DNA of 64,000 nt from Melitaea cinxia (GCF_905220565.1 NC_059413.1:11636001-11700000), one strand, 5' to 3'. Counted from the stretch's first letter, positions 11,581-23,330 are shown. Numbers and translations: made by a program. The notes: generated from the sequence alone by a model not told the origin.

Positions 11581-12160
11581 GACTAGCCGTTGGCGCAGTT
11601 TGTAGTGATCCAGCTTTCTACCCCGGGGGTATTGGGTTCAATCCCCGCCCTGAATCTGGATGTAATATATAAATATAGATACGCATTATAGACATATATT
11701 TAACTCAAAAAAAAACGCGTGTGCTTTAGACCACACGACTGAAGTAAAAGCTACGAAACGTAACTTTCTCTTTCTATCTTCACGAACTTATATTTCTCTC
11801 TCAACTTCCGTTCGCATCGCCCGATCACACTTTTCCTAACGCTGTCGTCGCGTATTCACCAGATTACTCTCCAAATCAAACGTGCGTACAGAAGTTTTAC
11901 TTCAAAAACATGTAGTTTCCCTGAGCGCTGTAATTTAGGAGTTTTCAAGCTTCGAGTGTACAGACATTTTTTCTCTAAAGGCCGACAACGGACTCGCAAA
12001 TCCTCTTATGTTGCAGATGTCCATGGACGACGGTAGCCATTAAGCATCAGATGGCTTAGTTCGTTTGTTTGCGCCCATTGCTATATAAAAAACTTTAGGA
12101 ACAGACGATCATGTGTGTATGTTATAGATATATATTATTATTTATTAGAACCATTAACTG
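11581..12160 (+). repeat. SINE-4 (tRNA-derived) interrupted by MITE-A copy 3
   Basis: The head GACTAGCCGTTGGCGCAGTT and a pol III B-box-like GGGTTCAATCCC lie at 11581-11650. The matching 3' end (GGAACAGACGATCATGTGTG) is at about 12110-12135; the same head and tail occur together at 55315-55460. Between them lie MITE-A (11707-11912, GAAGTTTTACTTCAA at its right end) and part of another SINE-like tail (about 11970-12090). Confidence 0.55.
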
Positions 12161-13078
12161 CTACATATTTGTTCTATAAAAAAGTATTTAAAGTACCTGT
12201 TATGTTTCGAGAGATTGACGCTTAACTGCTACGATCTTATGCGTTGAAATGAGGTTTCATGTTTTAGAACACTATTCATACACGTTATCTAAAGTAAAGC
12301 TAAAATCATTTTATTTAGTAAAATAATAAAAGTTAAATTTTTTACGAATTCTATTAATTAAAAATTAATTTAAAAACAGTTTATTACTTCCTCATAAATC
12401 ATCATAACAATTTGACTTAGAATTTACAAATTCACATTATATATATATATATATATTTTTTTTTTGTGAGATATTGGTGTCTGTGAGAGGCCGTGGCCGG
12501 TAGTACAGATCAAAATAAATATCAACGACAATAAAATAAAAATAAAAACCATTTACAAAAATTGTTTTTAGTTTTGCGTAGTATTTCAAACAATTCATAA
12601 CTTGTTAACTTGTCAGACCAGGAAAATGAACGTAACATTTTATTAACGTTTGGATACGAAAATACGATTTCCATTTCTGACTTTTCCAGTGGATTTTCGT
12701 ACTGGCTTACTTCCATCAACTACAACAAAACAATGTCAGTCATATCGGTAGAGCTGTACTCAAATGACGGTCTTTCAAATATTCAAAACAACTTTTTTAA
12801 TCGATATTTTTAGAGCTTTGTGAGTTGATTCTGACTATGATGCTCTGTAATTTAAGACATTAGTGTATAATAAATTAAATGTACTAAAGAAAGAAACTGG
12901 CTGTAGGAATCATCTGCTTCCAATTGCAATCCCCACCAATCACAATATATGCCGAGCCTCATCAGAGTATGGATTAGCCAATACTTAACTTTTGAAATAT
13001 CCAATATTACTAGAGCGATTCTTAAAATGTTGTATCTGTCATTACGAAAAAACAAATATATTTATATATTTCTTATAT
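12161..13078. other. Intron sequence; (AT)n at 12437-12456
   Basis: Unrecognised apart from a short AT microsatellite. Two overlapping open frames at 12522-12719 (minus) and 12610-12813 (plus) lack any domain or splice context. Confidence 0.45.
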
Positions 13079-13079
13079 A

Positions 13080-13275
13080 ATTTAAAATTCTCGTGTCACG
13101 ATGTTAGTTAAAATACTCCCCCGAAAGGACTGGACCGATTTTTATGGAATTTTACGACATGCAGTCGGATAGGTCTGAGAATCGGCCAACATCTATAAAG
13201 TTATAAGGGGGGGGGATTAAGGGGGGTTAGTAACATATATGACAAAAAAATGTTTTCGGTGTCAGCTAATATATG
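13080..13275 (+). repeat. Repeat-D copy 4 (in intron)
   Basis: AAAATTCTCGTGTCACGATG through TTTTCGGTGTCAGCTAAT; more diverged than the other copies. Confidence 0.6.
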
Positions 13276-13440
13276 TATATATAAATGCAAACTGAGCGTT
13301 GTTTATCTTTTATGATTAGGATAAAATATGTACAACTAAAATATAAAATTAAAAATCAATCTGTCAATTAATCTCAAAATTTTCACCTAGTAATAATAAT
13401 GTTTATCTAACCATGTTAAATTTAGCTTTTTTTTTAAAAT

Positions 13441-13728
13441 ACTAGCTGACCCGGCGTATCGCCTAACACAAACTTTATCGTATGGTATTAAAGTTCAAAT
13501 TGACTTTTAAGTATTATCACAAATCTTTTGTATGGGAGTATAGAAAAGTGGTGTTTTTAGACTTTTTCAGGAAATTTAAATTTTTTTTTTAGAATTTTTC
13601 TCTCCGTAAGAACCATCCTCGTACTTCAAGGAATATTTTAAAAAAAGAATTAGCGAAATCGGTCCAACCGTTCTCGAGTTTTGCGCTTAGCAACACATTC
13701 AGCGACTCATTTTTATATTATAGATATA
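13441..13728 (+). repeat. Repeat-F copy (in intron)
   Basis: Starts ACTAGCTGACCCGGCGTATC and ends near GCGCTTAGCAACACATTC. Related remnants at 24398-24590 share GAGCCATTCTCGAGTTATGC-like wording. Confidence 0.55.
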
Positions 13729-14152
13729 TGGTACTGGTAACAATTCCTTATATAAGTTACAGATAGGCAATAAATGTGAGAAGGTTAATGGAAGAAATAA
13801 TTTCCTACATGACATTGATGAAGTCATCTGTGGTCATTTGGCACTATTAAAAGCCAATAACCTAAAGAAGAAGAAGAGAATAATTACTTACACGTGAATT
13901 TTAATATCTATTATGTTAACTAGATAGGTATGTAGGTACCTACATAGATATTACGTCCCTTCCCACACTATCAGTACTCGTTCTCTGCTCAATGTTTGCC
14001 TGGAATAAATAGCTGCATCTGCAATATGGCCGCCTGTTACAAATAATTAAATATTCAAAATGGCGTAAATAAATAAATATGAAAAAAATACAGATTTAAT
14101 TTAATTAAAAATGAATAAAATTATCGTTATTATTTATTGATTTTTCTTATAG

Positions 14153-14276
14153 AGGAATCAGCCATGATTCTTCCCGGAAGTCTGTCAGTCAGCCGTCACT
14201 CCAATGAAACTATCGACATAAGAAAGAACCTGCGTCTACGCAACCCTGATGATCCAGAGTCTAATGCGCATAGAGA
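14153..14276 (+). CDS. SBSPON-like protein, second visible exon
   Basis: Acceptor TTTTTCTTATAG ends at 14152 and donor GTAAGT begins at 14277. With the single base carried from the TSP1 exon it reads EESAMILPGSLSVSRHSNET and onward to NAHRE, an uncharged-to-basic spacer without cysteines. It leaves with two bases (GA) that complete a Glu codon with the next exon. It joins the TSP1 repeat to the Cys-rich C-terminal domain. The phase fits on both sides; exact length is set by consensus splice sites. Confidence 0.75.
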
Positions 14277-15243
14277 GTAAGTTTTTTTATTTATAGCACT
14301 TAAATTAACTCGAGAACTGCACTGTGAACGGAAGAGTATGAATGGGATGAGTTACGTAATCCGCCATATTGTAAGTACTTTATTTTTCTTTTAAGAAGAA
14401 AAAGGTTTAGAAAGTTCTAACTATTTGAAGCGGAAGGTCTTTCTTTAAATGTGGATTATACTAAGGTTTTTAGTAAAGAGTACATTTTTTTTCATTGTTC
14501 TTCTTTTTTTTTTTGTAAAAAGCAAATCAGTTGCTGTCATCAAGAAGCCATATGGCAGTTATATTACCAATGCTACCTTTATAACAGAGGTTGTTTCAGC
14601 TATCAGTAGATATCTAATAATACCGATAATAATGCCATTGCACGCTATGAAGTTTTTAATTTGTATTTTTCTTTTATTTATTTTTTATGTTACAAAATCG
14701 GGATACTGTAGATATGTGTGTGTGTGTGTGTGTAGACTGTTGTATGTGGATACTGTAGTATTCTAATTAAAAACAAGTTGTCAGCTGTAGTCTTATCAAA
14801 TAATAATCACGTGTCAATCGCCACTTTATGTATTTATTTTCTAGATTGTTACATATAGAGATGATTATATTCGAAACAATAATTTTTAGCAAAGGATCCA
14901 TCCCCTTTTATAATCATCCCATTTTATAATGAAACATCTTCTTCGGATTTTACCGCGGTTTATTAAGTTTTTTAAATGCCCGACGTTTCGGATACTTTAC
15001 AGCAACCTTGGTTCTTTCGTTACCATGATTCCCGTGATAAAATCCGACAAAGTTATTTCATTATGAATTAAATTCGCCTAAACATTAGAAAACAATAGGA
15101 CCCCCTTTCTTACTTATTCGAAATTCATCTTCACTCTAATCACATCTTACCTACTTACTGTCTACTTTATTTATTTAAAAAATGTTGCAATAGTATAAAT
15201 TAAATAACAATTCAAAATAATACTTATCACACAATTGTTGCAG
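14277..15243. other. Intron with repeat-G (14925-15065) and a short GT microsatellite
   Basis: Repeat-G contains GCCCGACGTTTCGGATACTT and a second copy lies at 61595-61725 in inverse orientation. A GT run is at about 14717-14732. A 105-codon hydrophobic frame (14449-14766) is judged spurious. Confidence 0.5.
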
Positions 15244-15320
15244 ATACTGCGTGAAATTCGAAGTGATAAAAGTGTCCAAGGCTTGTCACACTGATTCTGA
15301 CTACAAACCACTACGTGAAG
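15244..15320 (+). CDS. SBSPON-like protein, third visible exon
   Basis: Acceptor CAATTGTTGCAG ends at 15243 and donor GTACTT begins at 15321. It reads YCVKFEVIKVSKACHTDSDY then KPLREG, beginning the conserved C-terminal module with its first two cysteines. It leaves with one base that completes Gly with the last exon. A 77-bp exon of this kind is only recognisable through its phase and the family resemblance, which is good. Confidence 0.75.
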
Positions 15321-15427
15321 GTACTTTAATTATCTTTTATAATTTTCTTATAACTAACTTCTAGTATGACAATGATTGTAACTAAAAGAATGATGTGTTT
15401 AGTAAGGCTTGTCATTTTATATATTAC

Positions 15428-15625
15428 TAGCGACCCGCCTCAGCTTCGCACGGTTGCTAAAACAATCAGTGTTCCTCTACTATATTATGCATCTATTATA
15501 CGTATAAACCTCCGTCTGAAAGCATTCTATTTATTAAAGAAAACCGTATCAAAATCCGTTGGGTTGTTTTAAAGATCTGAGCATACAGACAGCGGGAAAC
15601 GACTTTGTTTTATACTATTTAATGA
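15428..15625 (+). repeat. LINE-tail-like repeat (in intron)
   Basis: Starts ACTAGCGACCCGCCTCAGCT and contains ATCAAAATCCGTTGGGTTG. It is the kind of 3' remnant common in insect introns. Confidence 0.5.
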
Positions 15626-15944
15626 TACACAGGTAAGATTTGTGTGGCCTTAGCGGCATTGACTTTCTATCAGAACGTGTGATTGGTTTTAGATCGACCT
15701 GGTTTGGATTAGATATCTTTAAAAGATTATCGTTCTTACTGATTATTTTCAGCTGGATCTGCAATACTTTATGAATTGGTGGTAGACTTTCTCAACAGAA
15801 TCTAGATTCCGTGTCAATTGTAACTAAGTACTTACTGATCAAATACACACTACTAGATGTAAACACCGACATACTTTGTTAAGTAATCATTTAAAAGTTT
15901 TGAAATCCCACATAGTACTTTGAGATACTTTTAGACTAGTCATT

Positions 15945-16234
15945 AATTTATACAAATAAATAAAATTGGAGTGTCTGTTTGTAATATTAAAATAACCGCT
16001 TATTACTAAATTTATATGTATGTATACACGGTACATAAACCAAAGTAACATTTTTTATAATTTTTGTCCGACTGTCAGGATACCTATTCTCTGAAACGGC
16101 TGGCCCGATTTTGATGTAATAAGGAGTAACTAAGGCTACTTTTATTTTAGAAATTTATTTATTATACAACTCTGCGATCTGAACAATAGCTTTTTTGTCA
16201 AATTTCCCGCGAACAAAGTCGCGGGCATAGCTAG
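15945..16234 (+). repeat. Repeat-E copy 2 (in last intron)
   Basis: TATACAAATAAATAAAATTG through GTCGCGGGCATAGCTAGTA, the same family as 6126-6455. It ends about 55 bp before the terminal coding exon. Confidence 0.6.
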
Positions 16235-16288
16235 TAGTAACTATAATAATGATATGCCTGTTATTAATAATATAATTGATTTTATCAG

Positions 16289-16491
16289 GTGGTACAGTCT
16301 GTGTGATGTGCGAGACAGCGGCGTTGCGACGCGATTTGAACTGGCGGTGCGGCGGACACGGCGTGGCGGGTCATAATACAAGATTCTACGCATTATTAGC
16401 CCCACATTGTCACGGCAAATGGATCCGCACGAAGGAGAGCCCAGACAGGAAGGGCGACTGCTGCGCTAATCCTGATTTTATTTTCGTGTAA
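16289..16491 (+). CDS. SBSPON-like protein, terminal coding exon with stop
   Basis: Acceptor GATTTTATCAG ends at 16288 and the stop TAA is at 16489-16491. It reads GGTVCVMCETAALRRDLNWR and ends CCANPDFIFV. Paired cysteines (VCVMC), the HCHGKWIR block and the final CC...DFIFV are what I recognise as the SBSPON C-terminal signature. The G+C content is clearly higher than in the flanking introns. The four exons total 599 bp and encode the last 198 residues without a frame break. The protein is expected to be secreted; the signal peptide would be in unseen upstream exons. Confidence 0.8.
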
Positions 16492-16760
16492 ATAATTGTA
16501 ACTAATAGTGATTATACGTAAAAAAATTATATTGTAATATCCCATTAAAATGAAACTATTCTGTCTAGTTTAGTTAATTTAATTTTAAGTTTTTTTTTTT
16601 TTTTTTTAAATAAGAATTCGTTTTATAAAACGCACAAATTGTTTTCAGAAGAGATGTAATAGTAGCTTGAATGTAATGTGCCATAACTTTCAATATACAT
16701 AAATAATCGCACAACTAAGAGTTGTAAAATAAATATAAAAAATAATATATAATAATTGTT
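16492..16760 (+). other. 3' UTR of the SBSPON-like gene with poly(A) signal
   Basis: The stop codon is followed by A+T-rich sequence with a canonical AATAAA at 16728-16733. An ATTAAA-type variant lies near 16543. Confidence 0.55.
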
Positions 16761-16834
16761 TATGATTGTATCGAAAGTAATATTCCGAATTGAGACACTT
16801 ATTTAGGTATTTCATTTTTACGTACCAACACACA

Positions 16835-17295
16835 CAGCAGGAATTTCCTGCTCAAAATATAGAGCAGCCCGACTGGAGTAGTACCTCGACCTTACAGAAG
16901 ACCACAGCAAAATAATACTGTTTTCAAGTAGTATTGTGTTCCTGTTGGTGAGTAAGGTGACCAGAACTTCTGGGGGGAGAGGAGATTGGTTTTTTTTATT
17001 TTATAAAGTTATGTCCACAGGCTTATAATGCCCATGCTTTTGTCATTCCGATTTTTATTTTTGTTAGTGATCATTTCCCTATATATTCCCTATCGTATCC
17101 CTAATGCAGACGTGAGTCCAATGACCAAAATTATGCTAACTTAATTGATATCTTACATGGGATTGGGGATTAGGTCGGAAACGCGCTTGCGATGCTTGCT
17201 TGATGTGTTGCAGGCGTCTATAAGCTTCGGTAATCTCTTGCCACCAGGTGAGCCGTACACTTGTTTGGCAACCTAGTGATATAAAAAAAAAAAAA
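16835..17295 (+). repeat. SINE-1 copy split by a nested retrotransposon fragment
   Basis: Left half (16835-16990) has CAGCAGGAATTTCCTGCTCA to the GGGGAGA region. Right half (17158-17295) resumes at GGGATTGGGGATTAGGTCGG and ends in an A-run. The junctions carry similar sequence (GGAGATTGG left, GGGATTGG right), as expected of a target-site duplication. Confidence 0.65.
16990..17158 (-). mobile_element. 3' fragment of a relative of the helicase-encoding LINE
   Basis: On the plus strand a T-run (the element's A-tail) is followed by TCCACAGGCTTATAATGCCC. This aligns with 29299-29475, the 3' UTR of the full element, including ACGTGAGTCCAATGACCAAA further in. It is 5'-truncated to about 165 bp and lies inside a SINE-1 copy. 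It shows that the family has more than one copy here. Confidence 0.65.
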
Positions 17296-18184
17296 AACAA
17301 ATAAGTTCACGATATAAATATACTTGAAACTAGACCACACTCGTATTTTTTATTGTTCCATTTCAAAGAGCGCAGTTTGATATTTTATAGCCTACAGTCT
17401 TTTTGTAATAAAAAAAATACTCTCAAAGTCAGTGATCGATCATACAAACAAATTCGTACAAAGCTCGCTCCACCATTGGTTAACCATTTCTACCATTTTT
17501 TTGCTCTTCAAACATTGTCAGTCTTTGACTATCGTCAATCTAGGGCTTTCGGCATAAAATTTAAAGGTGTATTTACTCCACAATTTAACTGAGTACGAAA
17601 TAGTACAATTTCTGACAGCGATTGGTATATAATACAAAACGTATTTGGTAACGTAACTACCTTCTAATTCCCGTTGGAATTTTCCTAATTTAATTATCAT
17701 TAAATGTTGGACGAGCTTTTTACCCTTCTAAAAAAAATCGTTTATAACTCAATATGCCACAAAGTTACTCTATGACTATATTTTCAAAATCGACTGATAA
17801 CTGAAAAAATAATAAATTAATACTAAAAAACAGAACACTAAAAATAGCTGTTTCTGACTTAATTAAAAACACAGGTACGACCGACTCATTTTATCGGAGC
17901 TGAGCCAACCAATTAACTAAAAGTATTCTGAGCAGAGATAAAATACGTAGATATTAATCAAAGGGATTCTAAAAAGGGTTCGCTTAACGTATTGAAAGCA
18001 TTCATTCGATATTACTTAATATAGAAAGCGTTATATCAAACAATCTACTTAATTATAATACATAATAATGGATCGGCGAAACGTATACACGCGCATATAC
18101 GCGGATAATTCTTTTCTTGTTATGATCGTTATTATCAGCATGGATTTATATAAAAGAAAATTAAAAAAAATCGATATATTCAGG
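17296..18184. other. No feature recognised
   Basis: A+T-rich. Overlapping frames at 17353-17592 and 17518-17700 have no domain. Confidence 0.4.
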
Positions 18185-18720
18185 AGAAAAAAAAACCGAG
18201 TGTAATTTAGACCACACGATTGAAGAAAAACTTTTAGCTCCATTTGCTTGCACGTGTCTCTCTTGCCTTTACAGTAATATACGAAACGTAATTCTCTCTC
18301 TTTCTATCTTTACTACTATAAAAAAATAATAATATCATATCAAAAATCGACCGTCTCAGCGGGGATCGAACCTGGATCTCCGACTTACCGTGTCGGTGCT
18401 TTAGCCAATTAAGCTATGGAACGATGTACACGTTAGATCGAAATTTTTGATATGATGATTTTATATTCGGTCTAAGCAATCTATAGTGAGTCCTTTACAG
18501 CACTCGTAACTATTCAAAGTTTCACATTACAATGAATTCTTTGACAGGAGACGACACCGTGCTATTTTTAATTCGTACGATTTATTTTTGTGTTACCCAC
18601 ACATTAGGAAATTCTAAACAATTTTTTAATATCATATCAAAAACTTTTGTTTACCTCGCCCGATCACACTTTTCGTAACGCTCTCATCACGCAGCATGCG
18701 TAAAGTAGTTTTACTTCAAA
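18185..18720 (+). repeat. MITE-A copy 4, split by a tR-element
   Basis: Left part 18185-18320 (GACCACACGATTGAAG...ACGAAACGTAATTCTCTCTC), right part 18645-18720 (CGCCCGATCACACTTTTCG...AGTTTTACTTCAAAA). The middle of the MITE is replaced by the tRNA-like element. Confidence 0.65.
18331..18643 (-). mobile_element. tR-element copy 1 (tRNA-like sequence plus linker), circularly permuted
   Basis: Minus-strand tRNA-like sequence at 18352-18423, same length (72 nt) as the copy at 56723-56794. The element begins and ends with the same direct repeat AATATCATATCAAAAA (18331-18346 and 18628-18643). The part that precedes the tRNA-like core in copy 2 follows it here, after a 74-bp linker (18501-18574) absent from copy 2. 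The order of segments is therefore a circular permutation of copy 2. Confidence 0.7.
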
Positions 18721-20389
18721 AATATTAGATTAAGAAGCTCGCAAGAAAAGCTTGTTACTTACGTCTATGAATTTTCCACAATTATCATTACAGTTAGCCA
18801 TCCGATGATAACGCACGAGGCGTTTGTGATGTTCAAATTTACGTCAATTAATATTTAATTAATTAATTAGTCCACCAAACAGACTTAATGCAATTAACCA
18901 CAAAGCTTGTTACTGTAATCTGATAGCTTGCTATTGAACTGCATTCTCGAGGTAAGACAAATATAAACAAAATATAAAAATTAAATAATCAAGGCTCCAA
19001 ATCTTTTAGGAGTACTTTAGTTCATTTGGTTTCACAGGGAATAAATAAAAGAGACAGATTTTTGAAAACATTAAATGTTAAAATATTACTAATTAGGAAA
19101 AGCAATATTATTAAAACAATTACAACAAAAAAATTAATTCGCAATCTTTTTGAGTATTTGCTTTAAGAAAAAATGATGAAAGGGAACAAATTATAAACCA
19201 TTTTTTAAGCTGCAATATTAGTAATTAAAAAAATGCAAATGTTCACAATATTATGAAATATTCACTCAAACAAAAAAAAAAATGAACTCGTTTTGATCAT
19301 CGTTATTCAATATTAATGAGATGTTAAATCGCTACGCACGGAATCTAATTTTATAATACAATTTATAAGTAAAAATTATTTTACATTCGACAATTCATTA
19401 ATCAATTGATCGTACAATTTGGGTTTTAATATTGCCAAAATAGTAAAGAAGATTTAATAGATGTCACGTGAGATTTAGAATACTCTAGAAAAAATTGATT
19501 AGGTAATATTCAAAGAAGAATACGTTTAAATAAAGTGTCAACGATTATAAATTACTTCAAAATAACATAAAATCGATAATACTCTATCGCGCTAGTAATA
19601 TCTGCCGTATGCAAAACTAGCACTCTATATGAGTGTGTGGTGCATGCCAGCTTTGGTAAATCTACTTGTACCAATGAATTGATCAATAGATTAAAAAAAT
19701 ATTAATTGAACTAATTTTTGTAATTAGTTTCTTAAAAAAAAAACATACTACTTGCCAACTTACAAAAGTCGAAGGTTCATAAAACTGGTAATTAGATTAG
19801 AAGGTAAATGTAAAAGGATGGTAATAAATAGTATTCGTGTATATACATGTGCATACGTTAAGACCATAAATACAGTACACTTGTAACTAGAAAAAAAAAA
19901 AACTAAAAAACTAAAATTTCTATTCACAAAATAGTCTTAAAGAATTCCGAATTTTAAGATAAAGATGTAAGTCGAGCATTACAAATAAACAAACTAGAGA
20001 ACGCATTAATTAAATTATCAATAACGTAGTCAGTTGAAATATTAAAAAATAATTGTTTAATTTTTTAAAATCTTAATTTAAGAAGCTGCGTGTTTTCATC
20101 AATTAAAAATACTTATATCTGAAAATTGTAAATATTACGAAAAACAAAAAACATGAAATATCATAAAAATACAAATATAATATATATTTTAAGCTTATTT
20201 TATGTTATTCATATATATATGTTTAGCGAGTCTAATAGTCATTAAATAATTGTGTAATTATATTTCATCTGTTGTTCTTAATATCGTACATGTCGGGACC
20301 ACGGTTTTTATTAAATTGAAGAAAATATTGTGTTTTGTCTTCATTTCATATTTTTATTTGTACTGTGTTTTACTCCTTAGAAAACGATA
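18721..20389. other. No feature recognised (1.7 kb, very A+T-rich)
   Basis: No exon-like segment and no repeat I can name. Short AATTAATTAATTA tracts near 18850. Confidence 0.45.
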
Positions 20390-20470
20390 TAAGGCTCTCA
20401 TGGGGGGGATTGGGAGTAGGGTCGGCAACGCGCTTGAGATGCTTCTGGTGTTGTAGACAGGCTGAGCAAT
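20390..20470 (+). repeat. SINE-1 fragment (forward)
   Basis: GGATTGGGAGTAGGGTCGGC through ATGCTTCTGGTGTTG, matching the middle of SINE-1. Confidence 0.55.
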
Positions 20471-21139
20471 GACGCTGAGAGTGATATTTGATCGTGCAAC
20501 GTCTCTTGCGAGAAAGAGATAGTAATATCAAGGTAACCGTTTTTAAGGAGTGGATAGACTCTAGTGACGTGTTATAGCTGACACGCAGTTCTTTAATTTT
20601 TTCATAGACATTGTCACGCTCAGAAAACGGTAACAATTTAAAGAATAGGTACGTTTGAAATAAAAATAACATCATTTAAGCGATATAAGTTAGATATTTC
20701 AATTCGCAGCTTGTAAATCCAAATTTTGTAGTTTATCGGGTAGAATTAGGCTGTAAGGGCGAGTTTTCTTTCTGATCAAGCCTATCAGTAAGATATCTAC
20801 GAGATAAATTTTACCAGAACACGATGAATCCCTATTAGACTTAGTTAAATATATAAATATGAATATATTAAAATTAATGTATGTTTGTAGTTTAAGTAAC
20901 GACACTTGTTTCTATTTAGCTCAAATATTTATTAGGTTTATAGTGATAACATTTTAATTATAAATAACAAGACTACGAATAATTGTGGAGACATATCCTT
21001 GACGAATGTTGTAAATAAATTATAATAAATGCATTGAAACGATTATTTTATTATTGTTCTTATTGTTCTGTCTCTCTGTTCTTATTGTTCCCTTTTTGTA
21101 TTGTCTACTCTTAAAATGAGTACATTACATTGCAATCAA
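20471..21139. other. No feature recognised
   Basis: Includes a short TTCTTATTGTTC-type tandem stretch near 21055-21090. Otherwise unremarkable. Confidence 0.4.
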
Positions 21140-21475
21140 TGAGTACTAGTGGTCACCCAGTGGTCGAAATTCGACTATAATTAATTTAAGTTATAAGTTT
21201 GAGCATTATTAAGGTTTTGTTATCAAAGACTATTATACTTTTTTAATAATAAACAAAAGAGTATACACACACACACACACATATATATATATATGAGTGT
21301 GTGTATTTTATTCATGGTAGTGTGTGCAATTTTATGCATAATAAAAAAAAATATTAGCATTTTGCACTCCTCTATATAAACTATAAGTGTGCGAAATTCC
21401 ATACCCTCCGTCTGCGCAATTTTCGTTAAAAGGGGTGCAAAGTTTTTGTTTCATGTATACAATATATTTCATTAG
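21140..21475 (-). repeat. Repeat-C copy 2 (reverse) with a CA/TA microsatellite
   Basis: AGTGGTCACCCAGTGGTCGA through GGGGTGCAAAGTTTTTG. It contains a (CA)n(TA)n tract at about 21264-21294 that is short or absent in the other copies. Confidence 0.65.
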
Positions 21476-21484
21476 ACAACTTAA

Positions 21485-21600
21485 TCTCTGTTCAATTATC
21501 TGGGCATAGGCCTATTTCTCCACGTAGGAGAAGGATCAGAGCTTAATCCACCACGCTGCTCCAATACAAGTTGGCGGATATAATCCCGATCAATATACTA
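21485..21600 (-). repeat. SINE-2 fragment (reverse)
   Basis: GGGCATAGGCCTATTTCTCC through ACAAGTTGGCGGATATAATC. Confidence 0.55.
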
Positions 21601-21842
21601 TCATATTAAGTTCTTGTTGAACTATTGAAACTAGCCAGTTAGTAGAAAAATGATATTCCATGTAACCAAAAATGAAAAATGTTTCCTGGGAATATATTGA
21701 TCCCCATCCCACCATCCAGTAACTTATTTTAAATGATTGACGAGCACCGAGAGAGGGAAGGATTAATGAGAGTCGACTGCTACCTCGTTGCGTCTAAAAT
21801 ATTTTAGAAAAATCACTAGTCCATACGGGATACGGATTTTTT

Positions 21843-22241
21843 AACCGACTTCAAAAAAAGGAGGAGGTTACTCAATTCGACCGTATATTTTTTTGTGTAT
21901 GTTCGGGGATAACTCCGTCGTTTATGAACCGATTTTGATAATTCTTTTTTTGTTGGAAAGGAGATATCCCCATTTTGGTACCATGATAAGGACCAAGATC
22001 AGATGATAGGATCACAGAGAAATCGAGGGAAACTCTCGAAAATCTGCATAACTATTTACTGGGTGTACGGATTTTAATGATTTTTAATTTAATCGATATC
22101 CGATGTTTATCATGTTGTCACATTTAAATTTCATCGAGATCTGATTACAACTTTTGGAGTAATCTTTGATAATGCGTATTTACTTGACTATTTTTTCGTC
22201 AACCTACGTTGTATTAGTTGTCGATATCATTGAAGTCGGTT
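21843..22241 (+). repeat. MITE-B copy 1
   Basis: Ends are exact 12-bp inverted repeats, AACCGACTTCAA at the left and TTGAAGTCGGTT at the right. Interior phrases (GAGGAGGTTACTC, ACCGATTTTGAT, CATCGAGATCTGATTACA) recur in copies at 27591-28000, 42768-43130 and 57051-57292. Confidence 0.65.
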
Positions 22242-22556
22242 TTTCTTCGTTTGCCTACAAACACAATTATTTATATTACATCTCCCACACACACCACAAT
22301 ATGCATCATGAAATAAGAACATAGGTCAGATAATCAATATTCAAATTCAATATTCAGATGTGATTTGAGAATACAATTACAGCATAAGGGGATTTGTAAG
22401 CATACAATATACTGTACGTCTTGTGGCATGAACCAGTGTCGGTTTGGAGCTGGTAAAGAATCGCTCTAAATGTTTCAATTTCGTGCTTAAGCCATGCGTT
22501 CGTCGGAACACGGACTCAGCTGTCTAAGTTTAGTAGCATATGAATAATTAAAAAAA

Positions 22557-22860
22557 CTAGTGATCACCCAGTGGTCGAAATTCGAACATAACAATAAGTT
22601 TGAAAATTATTAAGGTTCTGTTGTCAAAGGGTATACTTCTATCATAATAAAAAAGTATATACGTGTGTTTGTTTCAAATACATGGTAGTGTGTATGATGT
22701 TTTTTTATTGATGCAATGTATATTTATGCACTATTTAAAAAAAAATATTAAATATCTGCACTCCTTCTCTATGTAAATTCCAAGTGTACGAAATTTCATA
22801 CTTCTCCGTCTGCGCAATTTTCATAAAAAGGGGTACAAAGTTTTTGATTCACGTATTAAT
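22557..22860 (-). repeat. Repeat-C copy 3 (reverse)
   Basis: GATCACCCAGTGGTCGAAAT through AAAAGGGGTACAAAG; same family as 21140-21475. Confidence 0.65.
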
Positions 22861-22877
22861 ATAGAGAAGATATAATC

Positions 22878-23328
22878 TATACATATAATAAAATGGTAGG
22901 AAAGTCAAAACTGTACATTGAATATTTTAAAAAAATATTTGGGGTGTAATCTACAATCGACACCGAAGCCAAAAATATAGTTTTTAGAATTTTTGTCTGT
23001 TTGTTTATTTGTCTGTATGTATGTCCGGGATAAACTCAAAAAGTACTGCATGGATTTACTTCAAATTTGGCACAAATATTATTAAGAAGTCGAGTCAACA
23101 TATAGGCTACATATTATCACGCTATCACCTATCGGGAACGAACAGTGAACCTTTATTTCTTCAACGCATTCTGTAACAACGTGTAATCTAACGACGCATA
23201 TTTGAATGTTGTTATTATTATGTTAATAACCATGCTATAAGCTAGCTTCACACTATAAATAAAGACATTGTGTAGTATATTTAGTATCAGTATTGCAGCC
23301 GTGCGAAGCCGGGGCGGGTCGCTAGTTT
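22878..23328 (-). repeat. LINE-tail-like repeat, reverse
   Basis: The plus strand runs from ATAATAAAATGGTAGGAAAG to AAGCCGGGGCGGGTCGCTAG. The GTGCGAAGCCGGGGCGGGT end is typical of insect LINE-derived tails. Confidence 0.5.
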
Positions 23329-23330
23329 TA

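Noticed and set aside
14449..14766. 105-codon hydrophobic ORF in an SBSPON intron
   Set aside because: Composition follows T-rich sequence and a GT microsatellite; no domain, no splice support.
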